From Roseomonas sp. KE2513 (GTDB lineage Bacteria; Pseudomonadota; Alphaproteobacteria; Acetobacterales; Acetobacteraceae): a stretch of DNA of 64,000 nt. The DNA is taken from NCBI RefSeq assembly GCF_016107305.1, contig NZ_RCVR01000004.1:1-64000 (forward strand). The letters run 5' to 3'. Below the pieces are notes generated by a model. The model was not told where the DNA came from. It saw only the letters and a list, made by a program, of their open reading frames with translations, and did no database searches. Position 1 is the stretch's first letter, and every line of letters starts with the position of its first letter. Positions 8,250 to 16,728 of the stretch are shown here, piece by piece. Position numbers and translations under genes: made by a program.

Positions 8250-11056
8250 GCGCCGCCCTCGTCGAGCGCGGGGTTGGGGTTGGACACCTCCGCCAGATAG
8301 GTCGTGCGCGGCCGCGTGCCGAGCTGGCCGAGCAGGGCGTAGTGCTGCGGCTCCTGCCGGAGCTGCGAGACGCCCGAATCCGGCCGCTTCAGGTCACCGA
8401 AGACGATCGCGCGCGAGGGGCAGGCGGCCTGGCAGGCGGTGACGACCTCACCCTCCCGAATCTCGCGCCCCTCCTTCTCGGCGGCGCGGCGGGCGGCGCT
8501 GATGCGCTGGGTGCAATAAGTGCATTTCTCCATCACGCCGCGTGCCCGGACCGTCACCTCCGGGTTGCGCTGCGCAGCCAGCACCGGCGCGCCCTGATTC
8601 GCGTATTCCTGCCCGTCCGCGTAGCCGTACCAGTTGAAGCGACGCACCTTGTAGGGGCAGTTGGCCTGGCAGAAGCGCGTGCCGATGCAGCGATTGTAGA
8701 CCTGCACGTTCAGCCCCTCCGCGTCGTGCACCGAAGCCTCGACAGGGCAGACGGGCTCACAGGGCGCGTGCTCGCAATGCATGCAGGGGACGGGCTGGAA
8801 GCCGGGGCTGGGCGCCTCGGGGGTGCCGAGGTCGTAGGTGTCGATCCTCAGCCAGTGCATGTCCCGCCCGCCCGCCACCTGCTCGGGGCCGACCACGGGC
8901 ACGTTGTTCTCGGACTGGCAGGCGATGACGCAGGCGTTGCAGCCGATGCAGAGCGTTGTGTCGATCACCATGCCCCAGGCATAAGTGTCGCTCGCCGCGT
9001 CGGGGTTGAAGCTGGGCGGGCGCGCGGGCGGGGGCGGCGGGGCGTCGCACCTGCCGTTGAAGGCATCGAGCGTGAGGGTTTGGAAGAGCTCCGTCGCCTC
9101 GCCCTGCAGCTTCTGATCCGGCTGCTCCCGCAGTAGCCCCGCTTTCCGGCCGAGGCTCCCGGCCACGAGGCCGGGAACGGCCCAGGGGCTTTCCGACCGG
9201 CGGAGCGGGTAGGCGTCGGCGCCCACGCCATCGCCGATCGCACCCGCTGCCCGCCGCCCGAGGCCGAGTGTCACGACCATCACCCCGCGCGCGGTGCCAG
9301 GGCGCAGCAGCACGGGCAGTTCCAGGCTGCGGTCGCCCAGTTCCAGGCGGATCATCTCTCCGTCCGCGATCCGGCGCTCGGCGGCGTCCTCCGGCGCCAT
9401 GAGCGCCGCATTGCCCCAGACGAGGCGCGTGAGGGGCTTCGGGCATTCCTGCAGCCAGGCGTTGTTGCCAAACCGCCCATCCCAGACAGTCGGGTCCGGG
9501 CGGAAGAGGAGCGTCAGGCCGCCGATCGCCGGGCGGGCAGGTAGGGCCGGCAGCCGGGCAGGGGGTGGCACGACAGGGGGCGCGGCGCTCCCCGCCACGA
9601 CCCCGTCATGCAGGCTGCGGCGCCACCAGGACTCGAAGTCACCCTCTTGTCGCGCTGTCCAGGTGGCGCGCACCGCACCGTGGGCGGTGTCGTCCAGGCG
9701 TCCCATCAGCAGCCCCAGCAGCCAGGCAGCCGAGCGGGTCGAGTAGAGCGGCCGGATCAGCGGCTGGCAGAGAGAGACGGTGCCATCCCGCGCCCGCAGG
9801 TCGCCCCATTCCTCCAGCGGGTGGCTCTCGGGCAGGTGCCAGCGGCAGAGCGCCCCCGTCTCATCACGCCAGGAGCCGAGATGAACGGTCAGTGCACGCG
9901 AGTCACGCAGCGCCGCCGCGAAGCCGAGATCCCCCGGTGCGTCATAGGCGGGGTTCGCCCCGAGCACGAGCAGCGTCTCTACCCGCCCGCCACGCAGATC
10001 CTCGGCCAATGCCGCGAGCGGGAGAGGTGCGTCGGGGACGAAGGGCTCTACGAACTCCACAGGCGACCGCAGCCGCTCGTTGATCCAGTGCACGAGGGCG
10101 TGGACCTCGGGCGGCTGCCACTCACCGGTCATGACCAGAGCCTCGCCGGGATGCGCCTGGAGGTCGGCCAATGCCGCATCGAGGAAGTGTGCCGCGGCGG
10201 GTGTCAGCGCGGGAGCGTCGAGCGAGGCACCGAGCCGGTTGGCGATCGCGGCGGCGAAGTCCCGGAGCGCCTCGGGGCCGAGCGCGAGCCGGTGGTCGGC
10301 CTTCGCCCCCGTCACGCTCATCGCCGGCTCAACAGCGTATAGGCGCGAAAATCCGCGGCCGTCCCGCCGGGCGCTGCGCCGCTCCGCAAATTCCCGCCCG
10401 TGGCGGATCGCGTCCGGCCCTGGGCCGAGCGGGTCCGCATCCAGCGCGAGTACCACCGCTGCACGGTCGAGCCGCGGCAGCGGGGAGAGCGGCCGCCCGA
10501 AGGCCAACACAGCGCCGGCGCGCGCATTAGCCTCGCCCACCGCCTCGTGTCCGTGCCAGCGCAGAGCGGGAAAGCGCCCGCGCAACTCGCCGATCAGCCG
10601 CAGCAGAGTCGGGGAGGTTACGTTTCCGGTGAGGATCGCGAGCCCCTCGCCGCCGCGCGACTCGGCGCGCCGCACCGCCGGCAGGAAGGCTGAGAGGAAG
10701 CGCTCCCAGGAGGCGATCCGTGTTCCCTCCCGCACCGCGCGCGAGCGGTCGGGGTCGTAGAGGGAGAGGATCTCCGCCTCCAGGAACACATCGGTGGCGC
10801 CCAGGCTGGCCGGCTGCGCGGAGTTGCCTTCCAGCTTTACCGGCCGCCCTTCGAAGACCGTGGCCAGCACGCCGCGGGCATATCCATCGAGCGGCAGGGC
10901 CGTCGCGAAGCGGAGCGGCACGCCCGGCACGACGTTCTCGGGCTGCTCGACATAAGGAATGATCTCTTCGTCCGGCCTGTCGCAGGAGGCCAGGCTGACG
11001 GCGGAGGCAATCAGCGCCAGCGCTGCCTGCCGGCGGGAGAGCGGCGGCGCGCTCAT
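8246..11056 (-). CDS. actB: alternative complex III Fe-S subunit ActB (molybdopterin-like plus ferredoxin domains)
   Basis: This 936-residue periplasmic subunit has an N-terminus LSRRQAALALIASAVSLASC that reads both as a twin-arginine signal and as a lipobox, with C25 the likely lipidated residue. A long molybdopterin-oxidoreductase-like domain follows (about 30-680); this family is known to have lost the metal cofactor. The C-terminal domain (about 690-930) is ferredoxin-like, with CIGCNACVIAC, CMHCEHAPCEPVCP, CIGTRFCQANCP and CTYCTQR...CQAACP clusters, enough for one 3Fe-4S and three 4Fe-4S centres. Start ATG 11056 overlaps the actA stop as ATGA; upstream in-frame codons are actA antiphase. 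Confidence 0.95.
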   Translation of the reverse strand: MSAPPLSRRQAALALIASAVSLASCDRPDEEIIPYVEQPENVVPGVPLRFATALPLDGYARGVLATVFEGRPVKLEGNSAQPASLGATDVFLEAEILSLYDPDRSRAVREGTRIASWERFLSAFLPAVRRAESRGGEGLAILTGNVTSPTLLRLIGELRGRFPALRWHGHEAVGEANARAGAVLAFGRPLSPLPRLDRAAVVLALDADPLGPGPDAIRHGREFAERRSARRDGRGFSRLYAVEPAMSVTGAKADHRLALGPEALRDFAAAIANRLGASLDAPALTPAAAHFLDAALADLQAHPGEALVMTGEWQPPEVHALVHWINERLRSPVEFVEPFVPDAPLPLAALAEDLRGGRVETLLVLGANPAYDAPGDLGFAAALRDSRALTVHLGSWRDETGALCRWHLPESHPLEEWGDLRARDGTVSLCQPLIRPLYSTRSAAWLLGLLMGRLDDTAHGAVRATWTARQEGDFESWWRRSLHDGVVAGSAAPPVVPPPARLPALPARPAIGGLTLLFRPDPTVWDGRFGNNAWLQECPKPLTRLVWGNAALMAPEDAAERRIADGEMIRLELGDRSLELPVLLRPGTARGVMVVTLGLGRRAAGAIGDGVGADAYPLRRSESPWAVPGLVAGSLGRKAGLLREQPDQKLQGEATELFQTLTLDAFNGRCDAPPPPPARPPSFNPDAASDTYAWGMVIDTTLCIGCNACVIACQSENNVPVVGPEQVAGGRDMHWLRIDTYDLGTPEAPSPGFQPVPCMHCEHAPCEPVCPVEASVHDAEGLNVQVYNRCIGTRFCQANCPYKVRRFNWYGYADGQEYANQGAPVLAAQRNPEVTVRARGVMEKCTYCTQRISAARRAAEKEGREIREGEVVTACQAACPSRAIVFGDLKRPDSGVSQLRQEPQHYALLGQLGTRPRTTYLAEVSNPNPALDEGGA

Positions 11057-11709
11057 CGGTGGCACCTCGAGCAGTCGGTCAAATGTGCTGAGCGGATGCC
11101 GTAGTGCTCCAGCAGCTTCGGCCCGCGCTCTGCCTGATCCGGCGGCGGCTCCCAATCCATGTTGAAGATCTCCGACTCGGGCCGGAGATTGGGCGTGGGA
11201 TCACGATGGCAGTTGAGGCACCAGCCCATCGTCAGCGGCGCCACCTGCCGGACCTGTGGCATGCGGTTGATCGCGCCGTGGCAGGAGGAACAGCCTACCC
11301 CGTTCGTCACATGCACGCTGTGGTCGAAATAGACGTAATCGGGCAGCACATGGACGCGTTGCCAGCGCAGCGGCACGCCCTCGGCCAGGGAGTGGCGCAC
11401 CGGAGCGAGGATCTCGGCGTTCGTCCAGAGCTGCGAATGGCATGTCATGCAGGTGTGCGTCGGCGGGATCCCGGCGAAGCGGGATTGCTCAACGGAGGTG
11501 TGGCAGTATCTGCAATCGATGCCGAGTCCGCCGGCATGGTGCTCATGGCTGAACTGGACCGGCTGCTCGACGATGATGTCCTGCCGGGTGACGTGAGAGG
11601 TGGCGGGAAGCGCGATGAGCAGTCCGAGGCCGAGGCAGCCGAGGGCGGCCGCGCCGAGGATAGCCGCGCGGGCGACGGTGTTCGCGTAAGCCGGGAAGAT
11701 CTGGGCCAT
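11053..11709 (-). CDS. actA: alternative complex III pentahaem cytochrome c subunit ActA
   Basis: This 218-residue protein is anchored by one N-terminal helix (about 13-35) and carries five c-type haem motifs: CRYCH 66-70, CMTCH 87-91, CSSCH 140-144, CLNCH 164-168 and CSRCH 213-217. That count and spacing match ActA, which relays electrons from the ActB clusters to ActE. It is the first gene of the 11.7-kb operon. Start ATG at 11709 has no clear Shine-Dalgarno sequence. The 474-base gap upstream must hold its promoter. Confidence 0.95.
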   Translation of the reverse strand: MAQIFPAYANTVARAAILGAAALGCLGLGLLIALPATSHVTRQDIIVEQPVQFSHEHHAGGLGIDCRYCHTSVEQSRFAGIPPTHTCMTCHSQLWTNAEILAPVRHSLAEGVPLRWQRVHVLPDYVYFDHSVHVTNGVGCSSCHGAINRMPQVRQVAPLTMGWCLNCHRDPTPNLRPESEIFNMDWEPPPDQAERGPKLLEHYGIRSAHLTDCSRCHR

Positions 11710-11948
11710 CGGGCGGCGTTAGCGACCGTTGCCGGATGGTTCCCGCGCCAGCGCACGACGTGCCCGCACATGGGGCGCCGGGGGTGTGGCCGACCGGGAG
11801 CCGGCGAGCGGAGGCGGCGATGCCGGTCGGTGTCTCGATCTCACGCGCCGAATGTTCAGCGCTTCGGCCTCCAAGTCACCCGCATAGATCCGTGATCGAA
11901 AAACTTCTGCGTGATGACATCCACTACCGCAGCATTCGGAAGAAAGTG

Positions 11949-11976
11949 TCGACATCAGAACTTATGAAGGTAAAGT
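11949..11976 (+). promoter_or_regulatory. candidate sigma70-type promoter for the first RTX gene
   Basis: TCGACA at 11949-11954 (5/6 match to the -35 consensus) is followed after 16 bases by TAAAGT at 11971-11976 (4/6 match to -10). It lies in the A/T-richer part of the gap and would give a leader of about 200 bases. Prediction from consensus only. Confidence 0.35.
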
Positions 11977-12101
11977 ATCTGAAAGTTAATCTTCCACGGC
12001 TACCCGGCTGAGAGAAAAATGTTTCACCAAAGAAACAAAATCGAGAATCGCTTCGAGTTCGCAACTCTTACGCAAGCGTGAAGATCGCCCGTGCCTTTGC
12101 T

Positions 12102-12140
12102 GGCTCGCAACGAGCGTTCGTTCGTTGCAGTATGCGAGCC
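12102..12140. repeat. inverted repeat in the leader of the first RTX gene
   Basis: GGCTCGCA (12102-12109) is the exact reverse complement of TGCGAGCC (12133-12140), and an inner pair GCAACGA (12107-12113) / TCGTTGC (12122-12128) offers an alternative overlapping stem. The element sits 44 bases before the start codon, so it could be an mRNA hairpin or an operator. Confidence 0.5.
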
Positions 12141-12183
12141 TCGGAAGGGGCTGCTCCCACCGCATCGATAGAGAACCCAAAGC

Positions 12184-14823
12184 ATGGCCGTCTACAACGG
12201 TACGAACGGTAACGACCCGCTCACCGGGACGATTGCGGACGACACCTTCTTCGGCTCCCTCGGCAACGACACGATCGCCGGCGGCGGCGGTTACAACGAG
12301 CTCGATTACCGGCAGCAGGCCTACGCGGTTCAGCTCGGGGCTTCCGTCACTGCCTATTCGGGCGCAGTAACAAAGTCTGTTGGCGGGATCGACAATTTCA
12401 GCGGGATCCACCGCGTTTACGGCAGCAGCCTCGACGACGTGCTGAGCGGTACGACGGATCGGACAAGCGGCCTCGCCTATGCCTTCGTGCTCTCCGGCGG
12501 CGGCGGGAATGACACGATTAACGGCCAGAATAACCATCTCAACCTCGTCAGCTATTCCGACGCCAATTCCGGCATGACGATCGACCTTACCGCCGGCACG
12601 GCCAGTGGCGGTGGGGTTGGGAACGATATGCTGATCGACGTGCGCCGCGTCCAGGGCTCCAATTACAGCGACGTGATCGTGGGAAGCGTGGGGAACGACT
12701 ACTTCGACGCGACCACCGGCATCGACCAGTACGATGGCCGCGGCGGCTTCAACACGGTCTCCTATGCCGGCCTGACGAACGTGACTGCGTACGTGACGAG
12801 TCTCGTCGCAGGTCTCTACGGCGGGGCCAACCTCGTCGCCATCAAGCCCGGCGGCGAACAGGACGTGCTCACCAGCGTGAACCAGGTGATCGGCACGGCC
12901 GGCGACGATGCGATGATCGGCACGAACGCCGCCTACAGCTACTACGACGTGGTCTTCCGCGGTGGCGCCGGGAACGACACCATCAACGGCTTCAACAGCA
13001 TCTTCAACCGGGTTGACTACGGCAGCGCGACCTCGGCCGTGACGGTGGACCTGCAGGCTCAGACGGCCATTGACGGGCAGGGTGGCACTGACAGGCTCGT
13101 TCTCGTACGAAACGTCGCGGGCTCCAACTTCAATGACACGCTGAACGGCAGCGACTTCGACGATATTTTCCGCGTCGGCAGCCTCGGCCAGCATTCGGTG
13201 GACGGCCGCGGCGGACAGAATACGATCGCCTTCACGGGCACCGAGGCGGTCACGATCGACCTCGGCACCACAGTCTATGGCAGCGGCTATGCCGGAAGCC
13301 TGGCCAAGGTGGCCGGCGCAGACTTTCTCTACAACATGACTGGCGCCATTGGCGGCGCGGGTGGCGACACGATCCTCGGGACGCCCACGGATGACCTTCT
13401 TTCCGGCGGCCCAGGCAACAACCTGATCAACGGACGCGGAGGTGCCGACACCTACCGTGCGGGCTCATATAGCGCGCAGGCGCCCGATATGGGCGCGATC
13501 ATCGACCTCGGTGACGGGGTGAATGGGATCGCGACCAACGCCTGGGGCGGCACGGACACGCTCCAGTCGATCGAGAACGCCTGGGGCACTCAGTTCGCAG
13601 ATACGATCACGGGCGCTGTCTCTGGCGGCTATTCCTTCATCCGGGGTGAGGGCGGGAACGACATCCTCCGTGCGCCGACAGCTGGAACGCTCATCTTCGC
13701 CGATTACCTCGACAGCCTTGCCGCAGTTACCGTGCGCATCGACCTCGGGTTGACCCTCGATGATGGCTGGTTGAACGGTCAGGACACCCTGATCAATATC
13801 GCGCACGCGCGCGGCTCAGTCTTCGCCGACCTCATGCTGGGAAATGACCTCTCCAACATCCTGATGGCGGAGGGAGGCAACGACCTCGTCTACGGACTGG
13901 GCGGCAACGACCTTGTCTACGGCGGTGACGGCAACGACACGGTGGCCGCGGGTGTGGGCGACGACACCGTGGTAGGCGGCACCGGCGACGAGCTTATCTT
14001 CGGCGAGGACGGGAACGACACCCTCTACGGCGAGGCTGGCAACGACCTCATCTATGGCGGGACCGGCAACGACACCATCGCCGGCGGGGCCGACGCCGAC
14101 ATCATCGTGGGCGAGGACGGCAACGACCTTCTCTTCGGGGAGGATGGCAACGATACGCTCTACGGCCAGGGCGGGCTGGACCTGATCTACGGCGGTGCCG
14201 GCAACGACGTGATCACGGGCGATGCGGACAACGACATTCTGATCGGCGAGGACGGAAACGACCTTCTCTTCGGCGGCATCGGCAACGACGTGCTCTACGG
14301 CGGCGCCGGGGCGGACCATCTCCGCGGCGACGAGGGCGACGACGTCATGACGGGCGATGCTGGCATCGACACGCTGGTGGGCGGCACGGGCAACGACCTC
14401 ATCTTCGGTGGCGACGACGACGACACCCTCTACGGAGAGGATGGCAACGACCAGCTCCGCGGCGATAACGGGAACGATCTTCTCATCGCCGGTGCAGGCA
14501 ACGACACTCTCGCGGGCGGCGCCGGCGACGATGTGCTCCTTGGCGATACAGGGAACGACGTTCTCTTCGGCGAGGCCGGTAACGATCGGTTCGTCTTCGG
14601 TCCTAACACCGGCGCCGACACGATTGCTGATTTTGGTCAGGTGCCAGGCAACCGCGATGTGATCCAGTTCCAGCCTGGAACCCTTGGAAGCTTTGGGGCG
14701 GTCCTCGCTGCCAGCCAGCAGGTCGGTGCCAATGTGGTGATCCATATCTCTGTGGTGGATTCCGTGACGTTGACGAACGTCTCGCTGGCTTCGCTAAGCG
14801 CGAGCGACTTCCTCTTCGCCTGA
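12184..14823 (+). CDS. RTX calcium-binding repeat protein, probable type I secretion substrate
   Basis: This 879-residue protein begins MAVYNGTNGNDPLTG and has no N-terminal signal peptide. The first ~550 residues hold several related modules of about 100-120 residues, each with a GGxGNDTI turn, an NxVDYxxA-type strand, VTVDL, then GTD-L and NVxGSxFxDxLxG. The rest (about 555-800) is a dense array of GGxGxDxLYG nonapeptides that bind Ca2+ in a beta-roll. The end reads FVFGPNTGADTIADF and then ASQQVGANVVIHI, the serralysin-type C-terminus that type I exporters recognise. No protease, lipase or other enzyme domain is visible, so a surface-layer, adhesive or matrix role is possible. The nearest candidate exporter is encoded at 40170-43264. 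Confidence 0.9.
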   Translation: MAVYNGTNGNDPLTGTIADDTFFGSLGNDTIAGGGGYNELDYRQQAYAVQLGASVTAYSGAVTKSVGGIDNFSGIHRVYGSSLDDVLSGTTDRTSGLAYAFVLSGGGGNDTINGQNNHLNLVSYSDANSGMTIDLTAGTASGGGVGNDMLIDVRRVQGSNYSDVIVGSVGNDYFDATTGIDQYDGRGGFNTVSYAGLTNVTAYVTSLVAGLYGGANLVAIKPGGEQDVLTSVNQVIGTAGDDAMIGTNAAYSYYDVVFRGGAGNDTINGFNSIFNRVDYGSATSAVTVDLQAQTAIDGQGGTDRLVLVRNVAGSNFNDTLNGSDFDDIFRVGSLGQHSVDGRGGQNTIAFTGTEAVTIDLGTTVYGSGYAGSLAKVAGADFLYNMTGAIGGAGGDTILGTPTDDLLSGGPGNNLINGRGGADTYRAGSYSAQAPDMGAIIDLGDGVNGIATNAWGGTDTLQSIENAWGTQFADTITGAVSGGYSFIRGEGGNDILRAPTAGTLIFADYLDSLAAVTVRIDLGLTLDDGWLNGQDTLINIAHARGSVFADLMLGNDLSNILMAEGGNDLVYGLGGNDLVYGGDGNDTVAAGVGDDTVVGGTGDELIFGEDGNDTLYGEAGNDLIYGGTGNDTIAGGADADIIVGEDGNDLLFGEDGNDTLYGQGGLDLIYGGAGNDVITGDADNDILIGEDGNDLLFGGIGNDVLYGGAGADHLRGDEGDDVMTGDAGIDTLVGGTGNDLIFGGDDDDTLYGEDGNDQLRGDNGNDLLIAGAGNDTLAGGAGDDVLLGDTGNDVLFGEAGNDRFVFGPNTGADTIADFGQVPGNRDVIQFQPGTLGSFGAVLAASQQVGANVVIHISVVDSVTLTNVSLASLSASDFLFA
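13916..14453 (+). repeat. 538-bp perfect direct repeat, copy 1 (in first RTX gene)
   Basis: This segment is identical base for base to 15122-15659, offset 1206. One mismatch at 14454 is followed by about 20 further identical bases. Inside the repeats even the synonymous positions agree, while the flanks of the two genes differ, which points to recent duplication or gene conversion. Confidence 0.95.
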
Positions 14824-14832
14824 GGCCTGTCT

Positions 14833-14856
14833 GCCCACGCCCTCAGGGGCGTGGGC
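14833..14856 (+). terminator. intrinsic-type hairpin after the first RTX gene
   Basis: GCCCACGCCC (14833-14842) and GGGCGTGGGC (14847-14856) form a perfect 10-bp stem with a TCAG loop, nine bases after the stop codon. No U tract follows, so termination efficiency is uncertain. Confidence 0.65.
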
Positions 14857-15003
14857 GGGAGGAAATGGCGTCTTCGGATGAGTTGGCGCACCGGTGTGAT
14901 GGAAGGCGCCAGCACTCTCCGGCCGATCTCATGGTCAATGCGACCAGATTGCGAAACAGCGGAAACGGGGATCGTACCCGCCGCAGTGACAGAGGGCCAG
15001 AAC

Positions 15004-16137
15004 ATGGCAGTTTACAACGGCACTCCCGGGGACGACACGCTCGTTGGAGGCCTGGACGCCGACAGCATCTTCGGGTTGGCGGGCAACGACGTTCTTTACG
15101 GCCTTGATGCCAACGACGCGATCTACGGCGGTGACGGCAACGACACGGTGGCCGCGGGTGTGGGCGACGACACCGTGGTAGGCGGCACCGGCGACGAGCT
15201 TATCTTCGGCGAGGACGGGAACGACACCCTCTACGGCGAGGCTGGCAACGACCTCATCTATGGCGGGACCGGCAACGACACCATCGCCGGCGGGGCCGAC
15301 GCCGACATCATCGTGGGCGAGGACGGCAACGACCTTCTCTTCGGGGAGGATGGCAACGATACGCTCTACGGCCAGGGCGGGCTGGACCTGATCTACGGCG
15401 GTGCCGGCAACGACGTGATCACGGGCGATGCGGACAACGACATTCTGATCGGCGAGGACGGAAACGACCTTCTCTTCGGCGGCATCGGCAACGACGTGCT
15501 CTACGGCGGCGCCGGGGCGGACCATCTCCGCGGCGACGAGGGCGACGACGTCATGACGGGCGATGCTGGCATCGACACGCTGGTGGGCGGCACGGGCAAC
15601 GACCTCATCTTCGGTGGCGACGACGACGACACCCTCTACGGAGAGGATGGCAACGACCATCTCCGCGGCGATAACGGGAATGACGTGCTTCTCGCGGGCA
15701 GCGGCGACGACACTCTCGTGGGCGGCGCCGGCAATGACGATGCCCGCGGCGATGCCGGCAATGACATCATGTTCGGCGAGGCCGGCAACGACACCCTCTT
15801 CGGGGGCGATGGCAGCGACACGGTCTTCGGCGGCGAGGGCAATGACGCGATCGTCGGCGGCACCGGGAATGACCTGCTCTACGGTGGGCCGGGGAACGAT
15901 ATCTTCGTCTTCGGCCCGGGTCTGGGCGCGGACACGATCGCTGACTTCGGCCAGGCCGTTGGGAACGACGACTTCATCCAGTTCCAGGCGGGCACCTTCG
16001 CCAACTTCGCGGCTGTCCTCGCGGCCAGCCAGCAGGTCGGAGCCAACGTGGTGATTACCGTTTCGCCGACGGATTCGGTCACGCTGCTCAACGTCTCGCT
16101 GGCCAGCCTCACCTCGACCGACTTCATCTTCGGCTGA
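15004..16137 (+). CDS. short RTX calcium-binding repeat protein
   Basis: This 377-residue protein begins MAVYNGTPGDDTLVGG, like its neighbour, and consists almost wholly of GGxGxDxLxG nonapeptides (residues ~8-300) plus the same C-terminal secretion-type module (FVFGPGLGADTIADF, ASQQVGANVVI, SVTLLNVSLASL). It lacks the N-terminal modules of the first RTX protein. Start ATG 15004 follows GAGGG by seven bases; codons further upstream (from 14851) lack an RTX pattern and a ribosome site. It may act as a Ca2+-dependent scaffold or be a truncated duplicate. Export by a type I system is inferred from the C-terminus. Confidence 0.88.
   Translation: MAVYNGTPGDDTLVGGLDADSIFGLAGNDVLYGLDANDAIYGGDGNDTVAAGVGDDTVVGGTGDELIFGEDGNDTLYGEAGNDLIYGGTGNDTIAGGADADIIVGEDGNDLLFGEDGNDTLYGQGGLDLIYGGAGNDVITGDADNDILIGEDGNDLLFGGIGNDVLYGGAGADHLRGDEGDDVMTGDAGIDTLVGGTGNDLIFGGDDDDTLYGEDGNDHLRGDNGNDVLLAGSGDDTLVGGAGNDDARGDAGNDIMFGEAGNDTLFGGDGSDTVFGGEGNDAIVGGTGNDLLYGGPGNDIFVFGPGLGADTIADFGQAVGNDDFIQFQAGTFANFAAVLAASQQVGANVVITVSPTDSVTLLNVSLASLTSTDFIFG
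15122..15659 (+). repeat. 538-bp perfect direct repeat, copy 2 (in second RTX gene)
   Basis: This is the second copy of the segment at 13916-14453, in the same reading frame, and encodes about 179 identical residues of RTX repeats. Both copies stop matching well at the CAG/CAT codon change near 15660. Confidence 0.95.
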
Positions 16138-16144
16138 GACGCGG

Positions 16145-16170
16145 GCGGGGCGCCGGACCTGCCGCCCCGC
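16145..16170 (+). terminator. possible terminator after the second RTX gene
   Basis: GCGGGGC (16145-16151) and GCCCCGC (16164-16170) can pair across a 12-base loop and are followed by TCCTTTGCT. The element lies eight bases after the stop codon. Confidence 0.45.
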
Positions 16171-16263
16171 TCCTTTGCTGTCCCGTCCGGAGGCGGGGAG
16201 GCTTGCCACCGGCGGCAGGGGGCATAGAACCATCGGCCTAACCCTCGACGGAACGGCCGCCTC

Positions 16264-16728
16264 ATGCCCAATCCCCCGACCGGCTTCCAGCACGGCATTA
16301 CCCTCTACCAGGCGCAGAAGATCGCTGCCGTGGCTCTCGAGGAGGGGCGGCGTCTCAACCTCGCGCCCCTTACCGTCGTCGTGCTCGACGCCGCCGGGCA
16401 GATGAAGGCCCTGCTGAAGGAGGACGGCTGCAGCCTCCTTCGCCCGGCAATCGCTCACGGCAAGGCCTTCGGCGCCATGGGCCTCGGCTTCGGTGGGCGC
16501 GAGCTGGCGCGGCGCTCCCAGGGCATGCCGGGCTTCATGAACGCCTTTTCCGACCTCGCGAGCGGCGCGGCCGTGCCCGTGCCGGGCGGCGTCCTCGTGC
16601 GCGATAGCGGGGGCGCGATCCTCGGCGCCGTCGGCGTCTCTGGCGACCTGTCGGACAAGGATGAACTGGCGGCGGTGGCAGGCATCAAGGCGGCGGGCCT
16701 CACGCCGGACACGGGGGACGACGCCTGA
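16264..16728 (+). CDS. GlcG/HbpS-family (DUF336) protein
   Basis: This 154-residue protein has the GlcG/HbpS fold pattern: LTLYQAQKIAAVALEEGRR-like N-terminus, TVVVLDAAGQMKALLKEDGC, an HGKAFGAMGLGFGGRELARR helix, then GAVPVPGGVLVRD and GAVGVSGDLSDKDE. Family members bind haem or small carboxylates and often accompany oxidation or peptidase genes. The stop overlaps the start of the M20 dipeptidase (TGATG), so the two are co-translated. The specific role is unknown. Confidence 0.85.
   Translation: MPNPPTGFQHGITLYQAQKIAAVALEEGRRLNLAPLTVVVLDAAGQMKALLKEDGCSLLRPAIAHGKAFGAMGLGFGGRELARRSQGMPGFMNAFSDLASGAAVPVPGGVLVRDSGGAILGAVGVSGDLSDKDELAAVAGIKAAGLTPDTGDDA

Larger units (their letters stand above)
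11710..12183. promoter_or_regulatory. divergent intergenic region between actA and the first RTX gene
   Basis: These 474 bases hold no convincing gene; short open frames here have no ribosome site or recognisable content. The part from about 11880 to 12075 is clearly richer in A and T than the surrounding coding DNA. It should contain the promoters of the act-cox operon (minus) and of the RTX gene (plus). No confident promoter for the minus-strand operon could be picked out. Confidence 0.6.

Noticed and set aside
11736-12011. 91-codon frame in the act-RTX gap
   Set aside because: No ribosome site, composition changes abruptly midway, and it spans the A/T-rich likely promoter region.
13860-16100. 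CRISPR-like or satellite array
   Set aside because: The short repeats are codon-phased RTX nonapeptides without uniform spacers; they are protein-coding.
13816-16458. Long minus-strand frames rich in Val, Ala and Glu repeats opposite the RTX genes
   Set aside because: They mirror the GGxGxD repeats on the coding strand and include the same repeat duplication; no start site or recognisable domain.
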